Source: Metarhizobium sp964253915 (GTDB lineage Bacteria; Pseudomonadota; Alphaproteobacteria; Rhizobiales; Rhizobiaceae). From it: a stretch of DNA of 64,000 nucleotides. The notes beneath the pieces were generated by a model that ran no database searches, was not told where the DNA came from, and saw only the letters and a program-made list of their open reading frames with translations. This document shows, in pieces, positions 1 to 9,226 of this stretch. Both the position numbers and the translations under genes were made by a program. Each line of letters opens with the position of its first letter. The stretch's first letter is position 1. The stretch covers positions 62,001-126,000 of the forward strand of contig NZ_CAXUSG020000009.1 of the NCBI RefSeq assembly GCF_964253915.1, given 5' to 3'.

Positions 1-441
1 CCTCACTGGGACCCCGAGGCCCGCGGCGCGATCTTCGGCATGACGCGCAACACCGGCCCGGCGGAGTTTGCCCGCGCGGCGCTGGAGGCAGTCTGCTACC
101 AGACCCGCGACCTGCTGGACGCCATGCACAAGGACTGGAAGAGCGACGGCGAGGATACGGTGCTGCGCGTCGATGGCGGCATGGTCGCCTCCGACTGGAC
201 GATGCAGCGGCTCGCCGATCTGCTCGACGCGCCCGTCGACCGCCCGACGATCCTTGAAACGACGGCGCTCGGTGCTGCCTGGCTTGCGGGCAGCCGCGCC
301 GGTGTCTGGCCCGACAAGGCGGGTTTTGCCGCCGCCTGGGCGAGGGATCGCCGCTTCGAACCGCTGATGGACGAGAAGATGCGCGCCGCCAAGCTCAAGG
401 GCTGGCGCAACGCCGTGAAACGGACGTTAAGTGACGCCTGA
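1..441 (+). CDS. glpK: Glycerol kinase, C-terminal part (5' truncated by window)
   Basis: This is the last ~146 codons of glycerol kinase, the ATP-dependent enzyme that makes glycerol 3-phosphate in the cytoplasm. The frame is open from base 1. It carries the family C-terminal stretch ARGAIFGMTRNTGPAEFARA followed by LEAVCYQTRDLLDAM and VDGGMVASDWTMQ, the second ATPase-fold half typical of FGGY carbohydrate kinases. The internal ATG at 40 is not the start. The gene ends at a TGA, and the next gene follows on the same strand after about 110 bases. The upstream part of the gene and any glp neighbours lie outside the window. Confidence 0.93.
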   Translation, partial: PHWDPEARGAIFGMTRNTGPAEFARAALEAVCYQTRDLLDAMHKDWKSDGEDTVLRVDGGMVASDWTMQRLADLLDAPVDRPTILETTALGAAWLAGSRAGVWPDKAGFAAAWARDRRFEPLMDEKMRAAKLKGWRNAVKRTLSDA

Positions 442-550
442 TTGCCGAGTCTTTTGAATCGCTTCGCCGGGTTTGTGAAACTTCGTGTATCGATTCAACG
501 TGCTGCCCGGCGGCCATGCGGGTGTCGCGCTTTCATGGCATTCTCGGGGG

Positions 551-1510
551 ATGGAATCACATCTTGTCCCCTTTTCAGATGTCGTGCTGCGTCCGCCAAA
601 ATTGAAGGCGGGCGACAGGGTTCGTTTCGTTTCCCCGGCAAGCACGCCGGATCGCGATGCGGTGATGCGCGCGGCAGCCGTCCTTGAAGGCTGGGGGCTG
701 ATCGTCGATTTCGGGCCGCACGCCTTTCACAAGCTGGGTTACCTCGCCGGTACCGACGATGAGCGGCTTTCCGACCTCAACGATGCCTTTCGCGATCCGC
801 AGGTGCGGGCGGTTTTTGCCACGCGCGGCGGCAAGGGGTCCTATCGTATCGCCGACGGCATCGATTTCGAGGCTGTGCGGCGCGACCCGAAACCGCTCGT
901 CGGCTTCAGCGATATCACCATCCTGCACCTGGCTTTGTGGAAACATTGCCGCCTTGTGTGCATCGCCGGCGGCCTGATGGGCGACAGCCTCGGCGGCCCG
1001 CCCGGAGAGACAAACAGTGCGCTGCTCAAACGCTTGTTGATGAACGACGACGATATCGTGCTCGACGCGCGCCCGGAGGAGGCGACCAGTGCGCTCACCA
1101 CGCATGGGATGGCGCGTGGCCGGCTGATCGGCGGCAATCTGGAACTCGTCGCCACGGCGGCGGGATGGGCGCTGCCGGATCTGCGCGGTGCCATCCTCGT
1201 GCTCGAGGCGATCAGCCTGCATCGCGGCCAGGTGGACCGCAATCTGACGATGCTGCGAAAGGCGGGCCATCTCGACGGCCTGGCCGGTGTCGCAGTCGGC
1301 CAGTTCACCGGCTTCGACCTGAAATTGCGACCTAATGTCATCGATATCCTGCGCGATCACCTGCGCTGGCTCGACGTACCGATCCTCGGTGGTTTGCCGG
1401 TCGGCCATGGCGAGCGGGCCATGAGCATCCCGCATGGCGCCATGGCGGCGCTGGACACATCGGCGCGGACGCTGACTATCTTCGGTCGCGAGAGCGAGGC
1501 GGGAAGTTGA
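551..1510 (+). CDS. LD-carboxypeptidase family protein (peptidase S66)
   Basis: 319-residue protein of the S66 serine peptidase family, which trims the terminal D-alanine from murein tetrapeptides during cell-wall recycling. Family landmarks are the N-terminal GDRVRFVSPAS strand, the nucleophile region PLVGFSDIT (Ser), the GGNLELVATAAG block, the LVLEAI glutamate and the late histidine in GLPVGHG. A GTG/ATG frame is open further upstream to 485, but the first upstream residues do not look like the family, so the ATG at 551 is preferred. A G-run lies immediately in front of it, so the ribosome site is poor and the start is uncertain. No signal peptide is visible, which agrees with a cytoplasmic recycling enzyme. 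Confidence 0.85.
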   Translation: MESHLVPFSDVVLRPPKLKAGDRVRFVSPASTPDRDAVMRAAAVLEGWGLIVDFGPHAFHKLGYLAGTDDERLSDLNDAFRDPQVRAVFATRGGKGSYRIADGIDFEAVRRDPKPLVGFSDITILHLALWKHCRLVCIAGGLMGDSLGGPPGETNSALLKRLLMNDDDIVLDARPEEATSALTTHGMARGRLIGGNLELVATAAGWALPDLRGAILVLEAISLHRGQVDRNLTMLRKAGHLDGLAGVAVGQFTGFDLKLRPNVIDILRDHLRWLDVPILGGLPVGHGERAMSIPHGAMAALDTSARTLTIFGRESEAGS

Positions 1511-1637
1511 CGGTGGCGTGATTGCGCGTCTGGCCGTTCCGCACGTGACACTTCACGTGCAAAGCCAACCTCATGTCATTGAAAGAAAATGGCCATTCTG
1601 ATTTTTCGATCCGGCTGGCCTCGAAGCAAATAAGAGC

Positions 1638-1925
1638 TTATCGCGACTTCTTCAGCCAAGGCGACGGGCCATTCCAGAAGATCAGGTCGGCGCCGAGAAA
1701 ATCGCCGGAAAAACCGCGGAATTCATCCTTGGCGGCCGGCCTTTTGGCGAGGTGGCCGCGGTGGCCCGCCTGCGGTTCGCGCATCGCCATGGCCACCTGC
1801 TCAACCCCTTCGACATTGGATTCTGCAAGGCCCGGCACGATGTCCCTTGTCGTCGGCGCGGCAAAGGCGGCGGTGTTCAGGACAAACATCGCGACGGCGA
1901 TCGGCAGGGTCTTGGTCAGGTGCAT
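1638..1925 (-). CDS. Small secreted protein of unknown function
   Basis: 95-residue protein that I do not recognise. It starts with a clear Sec signal peptide (MHLTKTLPIAVAMFVLNTAAFAA, cleavage near residue 22), so the mature product of about 70 residues should be periplasmic. The mature part is short, has a His/Gly-rich centre (AGHRGHLAK) and ends in basic residues. It stands alone on the minus strand between two plus-strand genes. A longer plus-strand frame overlaps the same bases, but that product has no recognisable feature, whereas the minus frame has a proper secretion signal. Confidence 0.6.
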   Translation of the reverse strand: MHLTKTLPIAVAMFVLNTAAFAAPTTRDIVPGLAESNVEGVEQVAMAMREPQAGHRGHLAKRPAAKDEFRGFSGDFLGADLIFWNGPSPWLKKSR

Positions 1926-2167
1926 CGGTTCGTTCTCGGCAGGTCATGTGGGCCGGCGCATGCCGGTGGCGACCATGTGGGGGAGGAAAGGGGCGGTTCC
2001 GTGGCATGTCGGGTGAGGCCATCCGCCGCAAGGCGAAATCTTGTGGACTATGACCTCGCGACCAGCGCCACCCTGAGCGAATGTCGCGCTTGCCGGCAGA
2101 TTATTTCTACTGCGTTCTGTCGGTTCTGCGTTTACTCCTGCGTCATTGGGAAAGAGGAGTGAACCGA

Positions 2168-2542
2168 ATGCTGTATGCGATCCTGTGTTACGCCAATGAA
2201 GAGACCGTGTTCGCCTGGTCCAAGGATGAAGAAGAGGCGGTGATGGCCAAGCTCATCACCGTCCAGGAACCCTATGCCAAGGCCGGCAAGCTCGGCCCGG
2301 TCGGCCGGCTGATGCCGACGACGGCTGCCACCACCGTGCGCAAGGGCAAAGACGAGGCGCTGGTGATCGACGGTCCCTTTGCCGAGACCAAGGAAGCGTT
2401 GCTCGGCTTCTACACCATCGATTGCGACAGTCTCGAAGAGGCGGTTGCCTTCTGCAAGCAGCTTTCCGCCGTCAATCCCGGTTCGAGTTCCTACGAGATC
2501 CGCCCGTTTTACGTCTTCCGCCCCGGAGAACTCGCGACATGA
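2168..2542 (+). CDS. YCII/DGPF-domain protein partnered with the ECF42 sigma factor
   Basis: 124-residue DGPF (YCII-related, ferredoxin-like fold) protein. The family name motif is visible as VIDGPFAETKEALLGFY, and the N-terminus MLYAILCYANEE is typical. A strong ribosome site (AAAGAGGAG) at 2150-2158 fixes the ATG at 2168 rather than the earlier ATG at 2081. Its TGA overlaps the ATG of the following sigma factor (ATGA), so the two are translationally coupled. Co-occurrence of DGPF proteins with ECF42 sigma factors is established. Their biochemical role is not settled, with links to oxidative stress or secondary metabolism proposed. Confidence 0.9.
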   Translation: MLYAILCYANEETVFAWSKDEEEAVMAKLITVQEPYAKAGKLGPVGRLMPTTAATTVRKGKDEALVIDGPFAETKEALLGFYTIDCDSLEEAVAFCKQLSAVNPGSSSYEIRPFYVFRPGELAT

Positions 2543-3795
2543 CCGACATTGCCTGGATCGACACCACGCTGGCTGCGGCACGACCGCGGGCACTCGGCGC
2601 GTTGCTGCGGTATTTCCGCGATCTCGACACGGCCGAAGAAGCCTTTCAGGAAGCCTGTTTGCGGGCGCTGCGCAACTGGCCTGACAAGGGGCCGCCGCGT
2701 GATCCCGTTGCCTGGCTGATCCTCGTCGGCCGCAACAGCGGCATCGATTCGGTGCGACGCGGCGCCCGGCTGGAGGCGTTGCCGGACGAAGAGATGATCT
2801 CCGATACCGGCGATGCCGAAAGCGACATGGCCGACCGGCTCGACGGCGCGCATTACCGCGACGACATCCTGCGGCTGATGTTCATCTGCTGCCATCCGGA
2901 TCTGCCCGCCACCCAGCAAATCGCGCTGGCCTTGCGGATCGTCTCCGGCCTGACCGTGCAGCAGATCGCCAAGGCATTCCTCGTCGGCGACAGCGCCATG
3001 GAGCAACGTATCACCCGGGCGAAGGCCCGCGTCGCCAAGGCGGGCGTTGCCTTCGAGACACCGGGCGTTGCCGAACGGGCGGAGCGCCTGTCGAAGGTGA
3101 TGACGATGATCTATCTCGTCTTCAACGAAGGATATAGCCAGTCCGATCCGAAGCGCGACGCCTGCGCTTTCGCCGACGAGGCGATCCGTCTTGCGCGGCT
3201 TCTCCTTGGCATCTTTCCCTCCGAACCGGAGATCATGGGTCTGCTGGCGTTGATGCTGCTGCAACTTTCCCGCCGTGCCGCCCGTTTCGACGCGGTAGGG
3301 CAGATCGTCTTGCTGGAAGACCAGGACCGCAGCCGCTGGAACCGCGAGGCGATCAACGAGGCCCTGGCGCTGATCGAGAAGGCCATCCGCCATCGCCAGC
3401 CCGGCCCTTACCAACTCCAGGCGGCGATCGCCGCCCTGCATGCCCGCGCCACCCGCGCCGAGGAAACGGACTGGACGCAGATCGAGCTGCTTTATCGTAC
3501 GCTGGAACACCTGCAGCCATCGCCGGTCGTTACCCTCAACCGCGCCGTCGCCGTCTCGAAGCGTTCAGGCCCGGCCGATGCGCTGGATATGGTGGAGCAA
3601 CTTGCCGACGCGCTCGACGGCTATTTCTATTTTCACGGGTTGCGGGCCAACCTGCTGATGCAGCTCGGCCGCAACCACGAAGCACGCGCCGCCTTCGACC
3701 GTGCCATCGCGCTCGCCCAGTCGCCGGCCGAAGCCGCCCATATCCGCCTGCAGCTCGACCGGCTGAAAGCGGATGCCGTGGCCTCCATCGGATAA
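2539..3795 (+). CDS. ECF42-type RNA polymerase sigma factor with C-terminal TPR extension
   Basis: 418-residue sigma factor, about twice the length of an ordinary ECF. Residues ~1-80 hold region 2 (LRYFRDLDTAEEAFQEACLRAL, WLILVGRNSGIDSVRR). Residues ~110-165 hold region 4 (LPATQQIALALRIVSGLTVQQIAKAFLVGDSAMEQR). The long C-terminal part begins with the conserved MTMIYLVFNEGYS and continues into helical tetratricopeptide-like repeats. This architecture is the ECF42 group, where the extension replaces an anti-sigma factor as the control element. The start overlaps the DGPF gene stop by four bases. No anti-sigma gene is adjacent. Confidence 0.93.
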   Translation: MTDIAWIDTTLAAARPRALGALLRYFRDLDTAEEAFQEACLRALRNWPDKGPPRDPVAWLILVGRNSGIDSVRRGARLEALPDEEMISDTGDAESDMADRLDGAHYRDDILRLMFICCHPDLPATQQIALALRIVSGLTVQQIAKAFLVGDSAMEQRITRAKARVAKAGVAFETPGVAERAERLSKVMTMIYLVFNEGYSQSDPKRDACAFADEAIRLARLLLGIFPSEPEIMGLLALMLLQLSRRAARFDAVGQIVLLEDQDRSRWNREAINEALALIEKAIRHRQPGPYQLQAAIAALHARATRAEETDWTQIELLYRTLEHLQPSPVVTLNRAVAVSKRSGPADALDMVEQLADALDGYFYFHGLRANLLMQLGRNHEARAAFDRAIALAQSPAEAAHIRLQLDRLKADAVASIG

Positions 3796-3941
3796 GGACG
3801 CCGCCGTCGGCTTTTCGTGCCTCCCAGTACGAAAAAACGTCCCGTCCCATCGAAATTCTCGAACGAAACCTTCCAGATTTTACAGTTGCCTTGTTTGGCC
3901 GGCATACCTATCTCCATGCCACGCGCAACGAGGTGAAAAAT

Positions 3942-5000
3942 ATGGAACTCGGTCTTTATACTTTCGCGGATGTCGATCCTGCGGCTGCCGCAAAGGGGCC
4001 GGAAGGGGCGCGGCGGCTGAAGAACCTTCTGGAAGAGATCGAACTGGCCGACCAGGTGGGCCTCGATGTCTTCGGCCTCGGCGAACATCACCGGCCGGAC
4101 TATGCCGCCTCGGCGCCGGCGACCATCCTGGCTGCGGCTGCGGTCAAGACCAAGAATATCCGGTTGACCAGCGCCGTCACCGTGCTGAGCTCGGAGGATC
4201 CGGTGCGGGTGTTCCAGCAGTTCGCCACGCTCGACCTCCTGTCGAACGGCCGGGCTGAGATGATGGCCGGGCGCGGTTCCTTCATCGAATCCTTTCCGCT
4301 CTTCGGCTACAATCTCGAGGACTACGACCAGCTGTTCGAAGAAAAGCTCGATCTGCTGTTGGCGCTGCGTGACGGCGAGACGGTGACCTGGCAGGGCGAG
4401 ATGCGTGCGCCGATCAATGGACGCGGTGTCTATCCCCGCCCGCTGCAGGATCCGTTGCCGCTGTGGATCGCCGTCGGCGGCACACCGCAATCGGTTGCCC
4501 GCGCCGGCGCTCTCGGCCTGCCGGTGGCGCTGGCGATCATCGGCGGTGAGCCGCATCGTTTTGCGCCGCTCTTCGATCTGTATCGCGAGGCCGCGCGCCG
4601 GGCCGGCCAGGACCAGGCAAAGCTGAAGACCAGCATCAACGTTCACGGCTTCATCGCCGACACGACGGCGGCGGCGGCCGACCAGTTTTACGGACCGCAG
4701 GCGGCAGTCATGAACCGCATCGGCCGCGAACGCGGCTGGGGTCCGACGAGCCGGGCGCATTTCGATCAGTCGCGTGGTCCCTCGGGTGCACTTTTCGTCG
4801 GCGATCCCGAAGTGGTGGCGGAAAAGATCGTCGCCCACCATAAAATCTTCAACAACGACCGCTTCCTGTTGCAGATGGCGATCGGTCTGATGCCGCATGA
4901 CCAGATCATGCGCGGCATCGAGCTCTACGGCACCAAAGTCGCCCCCTTGATCAGAAAGGCATTGACCAGGGAGGCGGAAGCGGCGAAAGCCACCGCTTGA
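3942..5000 (+). CDS. LLM-class flavin-dependent oxidoreductase (luciferase-like)
   Basis: 352-residue bacterial luciferase-like monooxygenase, a TIM-barrel FMN enzyme supplied with reduced flavin by a separate reductase. It shows the N-terminal ELGLYTFAD strand, the GLGEHHRPDYAASAP block typical of the alkanal-monooxygenase-like group, SAVTVLSSEDPVRVFQQFATLD and the phosphate-binding region FIESFPLFGY. The ATG at 3942 is preceded by AGGTGAA. The substrate cannot be read from the sequence. It is followed 28 bases later by the methionine aminopeptidase gene on the same strand, and the pair may be co-transcribed. Confidence 0.88.
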   Translation: MELGLYTFADVDPAAAAKGPEGARRLKNLLEEIELADQVGLDVFGLGEHHRPDYAASAPATILAAAAVKTKNIRLTSAVTVLSSEDPVRVFQQFATLDLLSNGRAEMMAGRGSFIESFPLFGYNLEDYDQLFEEKLDLLLALRDGETVTWQGEMRAPINGRGVYPRPLQDPLPLWIAVGGTPQSVARAGALGLPVALAIIGGEPHRFAPLFDLYREAARRAGQDQAKLKTSINVHGFIADTTAAAADQFYGPQAAVMNRIGRERGWGPTSRAHFDQSRGPSGALFVGDPEVVAEKIVAHHKIFNNDRFLLQMAIGLMPHDQIMRGIELYGTKVAPLIRKALTREAEAAKATA

Positions 5001-5028
5001 ACCAACAGACGACGACACCGGAACGATC

Positions 5029-5778
5029 ATGGTTATCTCCACCGAAGACGAATTGGCGAAACTCAAGGATATCGGCCGCATCTGCGCTATCGCCGTGCAG
5101 ACCATGGCCGAAGCGCTTGAGCCCGGTATCACCACGGCGGAACTCGACATGATCGGCCGGAAGTTTCTTGAGGCCAACGGCGCCGAGTCGGCACCGGAGG
5201 TCTGCTACCAGTTTCCCGGTGCGACCTGCATCAGCGTCAACGAGGAAGTGGCGCATGGCATTCCCGGGCCGCGCATCATCCAGGCGGGCGATCTCGTCAA
5301 CATTGACGTGTCGGCGGTGAAGGACGGTTTCTTCTCGGATACCGGTTCGTCTTTCATCGTGCCGCCGGTGACGCCGAAGATCGACCGCTTGTGCCGCGAC
5401 GGCAAGCGGGCGCTCTGGGTCGGGGTGAACCAGGTCAAGAGCGGCCAGCCGATGGCGAAGATCGGCAATGCCATCGGTGCCTTCGCCGCCAAGAACCGCT
5501 ATACGCTGATCACCAACCTCGCCAGCCACGGTGTTGGCCGCTCGCTGCACGAGGAACCGAAGGAACTGTCCACCTGGCCGGATCCGGACGAGACGCGGCT
5601 GATGACGGAAGGCCTCGTCTTCACCATCGAGCCGTTCCTGTCGCTCGGCGGTCACTGGGCCGAGGACGGCGACGATCCCTGGACGCTCTACAGCGAGCCG
5701 CGTGCGCCGACGGTTCAGTTCGAGCACACGCTGGTGGCGACGAAGAACGGCCCGCTGGTGCTGACGCTGGCCGCCTGA
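5029..5778 (+). CDS. map: Methionine aminopeptidase, type I
   Basis: 249-residue metalloprotease that removes N-terminal methionine from new proteins. All five metal ligands are present in family order: D93 (NIDVSA), D104 (FSDTG), H167 (SHGVGR), E201 (FTIEPF) and E232 (FEHT), with the substrate histidine H76 in EVAHGIPG. There is no N-terminal SH3 or zinc-finger extension. It is not next to rpsB or secY as in many genomes, so it may be a second map copy. The rest of the genome would have to be checked for that. Confidence 0.93.
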   Translation: MVISTEDELAKLKDIGRICAIAVQTMAEALEPGITTAELDMIGRKFLEANGAESAPEVCYQFPGATCISVNEEVAHGIPGPRIIQAGDLVNIDVSAVKDGFFSDTGSSFIVPPVTPKIDRLCRDGKRALWVGVNQVKSGQPMAKIGNAIGAFAAKNRYTLITNLASHGVGRSLHEEPKELSTWPDPDETRLMTEGLVFTIEPFLSLGGHWAEDGDDPWTLYSEPRAPTVQFEHTLVATKNGPLVLTLAA

Positions 5779-5870
5779 GCCAGCCACGGCCGGCGGGGCT
5801 GACAGCAACCGCGATAGATCGATCAGAATAAGTCGTTTGTCGCCGGAATGTTGCGCTGCGATATAAGCGC

Positions 5871-7052
5871 ATGCTCAAGTCTTCCCGTACATCCACCCCG
5901 AACATGATCTCGCTCGGCTTCGTCGGCGCCTTGGCGATGGCGGCGGCCATGGGGTTCGGGCGCTTTTCCTATACGCCGATCCTGCCCGGCATGATGGCCG
6001 ACCTTGGCCTTTCGGCCGCGGATGCCGGATTGATCGCTGCCGGAAATTTTACCGGTTACCTCGCCGGTGCGGTGCTCGCCGCTTATAGCTGGGCATCCGG
6101 GCGCGAGCGGCAGGTCGCGGTTCTGGCATTGCTTGCGAATGCGATGCTGCTGCTCGCCATGGCGCTGTTCGATGCAGTGCCGGCCTTCGTGGTCATCCGC
6201 TTTCTCGCCGGCCTGGCAAGCGCCTTCGCGATGATCTTCACCTCCTCGATCGTGCTCGGCCATGCCGCCCTGCGCGGCAATGAGAACGTGCAGCCGGCGC
6301 ATTTCGGCGGCGTCGGGCTGGGTATTGCGCTCTCCTCCTTCATGGTGGTGGCGCTGGCGACGCTTTTCGATGGGGCGCAGCAATGGCGTTGGGACTGGAT
6401 ATTTGGTGGCGCCTTCGCAGCCGTCGCCGCCCTCGTCGCGTGGGTGATGCTGCCGCGGGCGCCGCAGGTTGCCGGAGAGCAGCACAAGGAGCAGCCGCTC
6501 GTCTGGAAGCGGCCGCTGCTGCTGTTGACCCTGTCCTACGGCCTGTTCGGTTTCGGTTATGTGGTGACGGCGACCTTCCTCGTGGCGATGGCGCGCAGCG
6601 GCTCGGGAAGTCATGTCGTCGAGTTTCTGTCATGGTTCATCACCGGACTTGCCGCTGCCGCGTCCCTGCTGGCGTGGCGGCCGTTCCAGCGTCGCTTCGG
6701 CCTGGGTGCCGCCTATATGGCAGGCCTGCTGACCGAGTCCGTCGGCGTGCTGGCCACCGTCCTGCTGCCGGCGGGCAGTGCGCCGCTGATCGGCGGATTG
6801 CTGTTCGGGGCAACCTTCCTGATGATCACCGCCTACGGGTTGCAGATCGGCCGGCGCTTGAGCCCGGAAAGTCCGCGCCGGGCCTTCGCGATCATGACGG
6901 CTGCCTTCGGCATAGGCCAGATCATCGGGCCGCTGGTCGCCGGCTGGCTGGCGGAAGCGACCGGAAGTTTTGCGCTGCCGACGCTGGTTGCCGCTGGCGT
7001 ACTGGTCGTTTGCGCCCTTCTCGTCTGGCCGGTGCGGGTGACGATCCGGTGA
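5871..7052 (+). CDS. YbfB/YjiJ family MFS transporter
   Basis: 393-residue membrane protein with about 12 hydrophobic segments. The first segment contains GRFSYTPILPGMMADLGLS followed by AGLIAAGNFTGYLAGA, the signature of the YbfB/YjiJ (MFS_4) branch of the major facilitator superfamily. The family is thought to export small molecules; no substrate can be assigned. The ATG at 5871 has no obvious ribosome site, and an alternative start is the ATG at 5904 (MISLGFVG). It stands alone between map and a chemoreceptor gene. Confidence 0.85.
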   Translation: MLKSSRTSTPNMISLGFVGALAMAAAMGFGRFSYTPILPGMMADLGLSAADAGLIAAGNFTGYLAGAVLAAYSWASGRERQVAVLALLANAMLLLAMALFDAVPAFVVIRFLAGLASAFAMIFTSSIVLGHAALRGNENVQPAHFGGVGLGIALSSFMVVALATLFDGAQQWRWDWIFGGAFAAVAALVAWVMLPRAPQVAGEQHKEQPLVWKRPLLLLTLSYGLFGFGYVVTATFLVAMARSGSGSHVVEFLSWFITGLAAAASLLAWRPFQRRFGLGAAYMAGLLTESVGVLATVLLPAGSAPLIGGLLFGATFLMITAYGLQIGRRLSPESPRRAFAIMTAAFGIGQIIGPLVAGWLAEATGSFALPTLVAAGVLVVCALLVWPVRVTIR

Positions 7053-7162
7053 CGCGCAGGCGCCTCGGAAGGCCTTGAAATCCTAGAATATGCGTTTATT
7101 CGAAATTTAACGTGTTGCCTTTATTTTTAGCATTCATCAAATTTCTGTGTTCGGAGAAGGCA

Positions 7163-8983
7163 ATGAAGGCGCTTAAGATATCAACCCGGCTCTATCTTCT
7201 GGTCGGGTTATCCCTGGCGATCTTTTCGATAGCGTTGGTCTATGGACTTGTACACAACCAGGAGGGCATGGTTGCCGAACGCAAGGCCAAGCTGAGCGCC
7301 ATGGACCAGAGCATGATCACGCTCTTCAAGCTCTATCATGGCATGGAAACCGCCGGCACATTGACACGCGAAGAGGCCCAGGCACGCGCGAAAGACGCGG
7401 TGCGGGCACTGCGTTACGAAGGCAGCGGCTACTTCTGGATCAACGACATGAATGCCGGCATCGTCATGCATCCAATCAAGCCGGCACTTGATGGAACCGA
7501 TCAGTCCGGCATGAAGGATCCGACCGGCAAGCATATCTTCCAGGAATTCGTGAAGACGGTGCAGACAAGCCCGACACGGGAAGGTTTCGTCGATTATTAC
7601 TGGCCGAAGCCGGGCTTTGAAGAGCCGGTGTTGAAATACTCGCACGTCGCCGGTTTCGAACCCTGGGGCTGGGTTGTCGGTACGGGCGTCTATGCGGACG
7701 ACCTGGCGGCGCTCTTCCGCAGCAATGCCATCCAGACGGCCATGATCGTCGGCGTCGGCGCCGTGGCCATCCTTCTCATCGCCTTTGCGGTTGTCCGCAG
7801 CGTTGTCGGTCCGATCGAGCGCCTCAAGGCCTCCATGAAAGCAATTTCGGAAGAGCAGGTCGAAGCGGCCATTCCCGAAACCGACCGTGGCGACGAGATC
7901 GGCCAGATGGCGAAGGTGGTGGAGACGCTGCGCGATTCCGTGCGGGAGCGTATCGACCTCCGGCAGCGCGACATCGACCAGCAGCAGCGCCTCGGCTCGG
8001 AGCGCCAGCAGGCGGAAAGCCGCCAGCGTGCCGTCGCCCAGTCGCAGACAGACGCGATGAACACGGTCGGCTCCGCTCTGGAAAGCCTCGCCAATGGCGA
8101 TCTCACGGTATCGATCCGCGATATCGCCCCGGAATATTCGAAGCTGCGTGACGACTTCAACCGGGCTGTCGAAGCGCTCAGCACCGCCATCCATGCGATT
8201 GCCCACTCCACGGATATCGTCCACGGCAGCGCCGGCGGCATTTCCGAGGCGGCCAACAATCTCTCGCACCGCACCGAACAGCAGGCAGCCTCTCTGGAGG
8301 AAACCGCCGCCGCGCTCGACGAGATCACCGCCACGGTCCGCAGCGCTTCCGAACGCGCCGCTGAGGCCAGCCGCATGGTCGGGGAAACCAAACAGAGCAC
8401 CGGCAAGTCCGGCGCCATCGTCCGCGATGCCGTCTCGGCGATGAGCCGCATCGAGGAAGCGTCGAACCGTATCAGCCAGATCATCGGGGTCATCGACGAG
8501 ATCGCCTTCCAGACCAACCTGCTGGCCTTGAACGCCGGGGTGGAGGCAGCGCGGGCCGGCGAAGCAGGTCGCGGCTTTGCCGTCGTCGCCCAGGAAGTGC
8601 GCGAACTGGCGCAGCGTTCCGCCAATGCCGCCAAGGAAATCAAGGGTCTCATCAACAATGCGACGACCGAAGTCGGCAACGGCGTTTCGCTGGTCCGCTC
8701 GACGGGCGATGCGCTGAACGAGATCGAGGCGTTGGTCAACCGCGTCAACGAACAGGTCATCTCGATCGCCACGTCGGCCAAGGAACAGGCGGTCGGTCTT
8801 GCCGAAGTCAACACCGCGGTCAACCAGATGGACCAGATGACGCAGCAGAACGCGGCGATGGTCGAAGAAACCAACGCCGCCAGCCAGACGCTGACCCAGG
8901 AAAGCAACCAGCTGAAGTCGCTGATCGAGAACTTCCGGCTGTCGTCGGCGGCAAGGCCCATGGTCACGCGGCGGGCCGCCTGA
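7163..8983 (+). CDS. Methyl-accepting chemotaxis protein with sCache-type sensor
   Basis: 606-residue chemoreceptor. Residues ~10-30 form TM1. A periplasmic domain with YFWINDMNAGIVMHP follows, the hallmark of single-Cache_2 ligand-binding domains. TM2 lies at ~190-215, then HAMP (VVGPIERLKASM), a second linker, and a cytoplasmic signalling domain with the hairpin IGVIDEIAFQTNLLALNAGVEAARAGEAGRGFAVVA. There is no C-terminal NWETF-like CheR tether; the tail is TRRAA. A strong GGAGAAGG precedes the ATG at 7163. The ligand is unknown, but sCache_2 receptors often bind small carboxylates. A terminator follows at 9015-9041. Confidence 0.93.
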   Translation: MKALKISTRLYLLVGLSLAIFSIALVYGLVHNQEGMVAERKAKLSAMDQSMITLFKLYHGMETAGTLTREEAQARAKDAVRALRYEGSGYFWINDMNAGIVMHPIKPALDGTDQSGMKDPTGKHIFQEFVKTVQTSPTREGFVDYYWPKPGFEEPVLKYSHVAGFEPWGWVVGTGVYADDLAALFRSNAIQTAMIVGVGAVAILLIAFAVVRSVVGPIERLKASMKAISEEQVEAAIPETDRGDEIGQMAKVVETLRDSVRERIDLRQRDIDQQQRLGSERQQAESRQRAVAQSQTDAMNTVGSALESLANGDLTVSIRDIAPEYSKLRDDFNRAVEALSTAIHAIAHSTDIVHGSAGGISEAANNLSHRTEQQAASLEETAAALDEITATVRSASERAAEASRMVGETKQSTGKSGAIVRDAVSAMSRIEEASNRISQIIGVIDEIAFQTNLLALNAGVEAARAGEAGRGFAVVAQEVRELAQRSANAAKEIKGLINNATTEVGNGVSLVRSTGDALNEIEALVNRVNEQVISIATSAKEQAVGLAEVNTAVNQMDQMTQQNAAMVEETNAASQTLTQESNQLKSLIENFRLSSAARPMVTRRAA

Positions 8984-9014
8984 CCGAAGAGGTTTTCAAG
9001 AGCAAGAGTATCGG

Positions 9015-9041
9015 AAGCGCGGCCATCGAGCCGCGCTTTTT
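9015..9041 (+). terminator. Rho-independent terminator after the chemoreceptor
   Basis: A nine-base stem AAGCGCGGC / GCCGCGCTT with a six-base loop is followed by a T-run (TTTTT). It lies about 30 bases after the chemoreceptor stop codon and before bacA. Confidence 0.85.
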
Positions 9042-9226
9042 CGTTGAGACAGGCTGCGAAATGCCCTGCCGGATCGAAGCGGCGGGGCGCACGAACCCGG
9101 CTGCAGTTACAAATGCGTAACAATGGATTGAGCCCATTGCCGCCTTCTTCGAACTGCCTTAGTTTCCGGCACAATACGGTGCTGCACCGCACCTTGAAAT
9201 TTCACCATCGAGAAAGCCACGTCTCC

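Noticed and set aside
1573..2016. A 147-codon plus-strand frame
   Set aside because: It overlaps the minus-strand gene with a clear signal peptide at 1638-1925, and its product has no recognisable feature.
3633..5177. A 514-codon minus-strand frame over the luciferase-like gene and the start of map
   Set aside because: It covers two convincing plus-strand genes and has no domain of its own.
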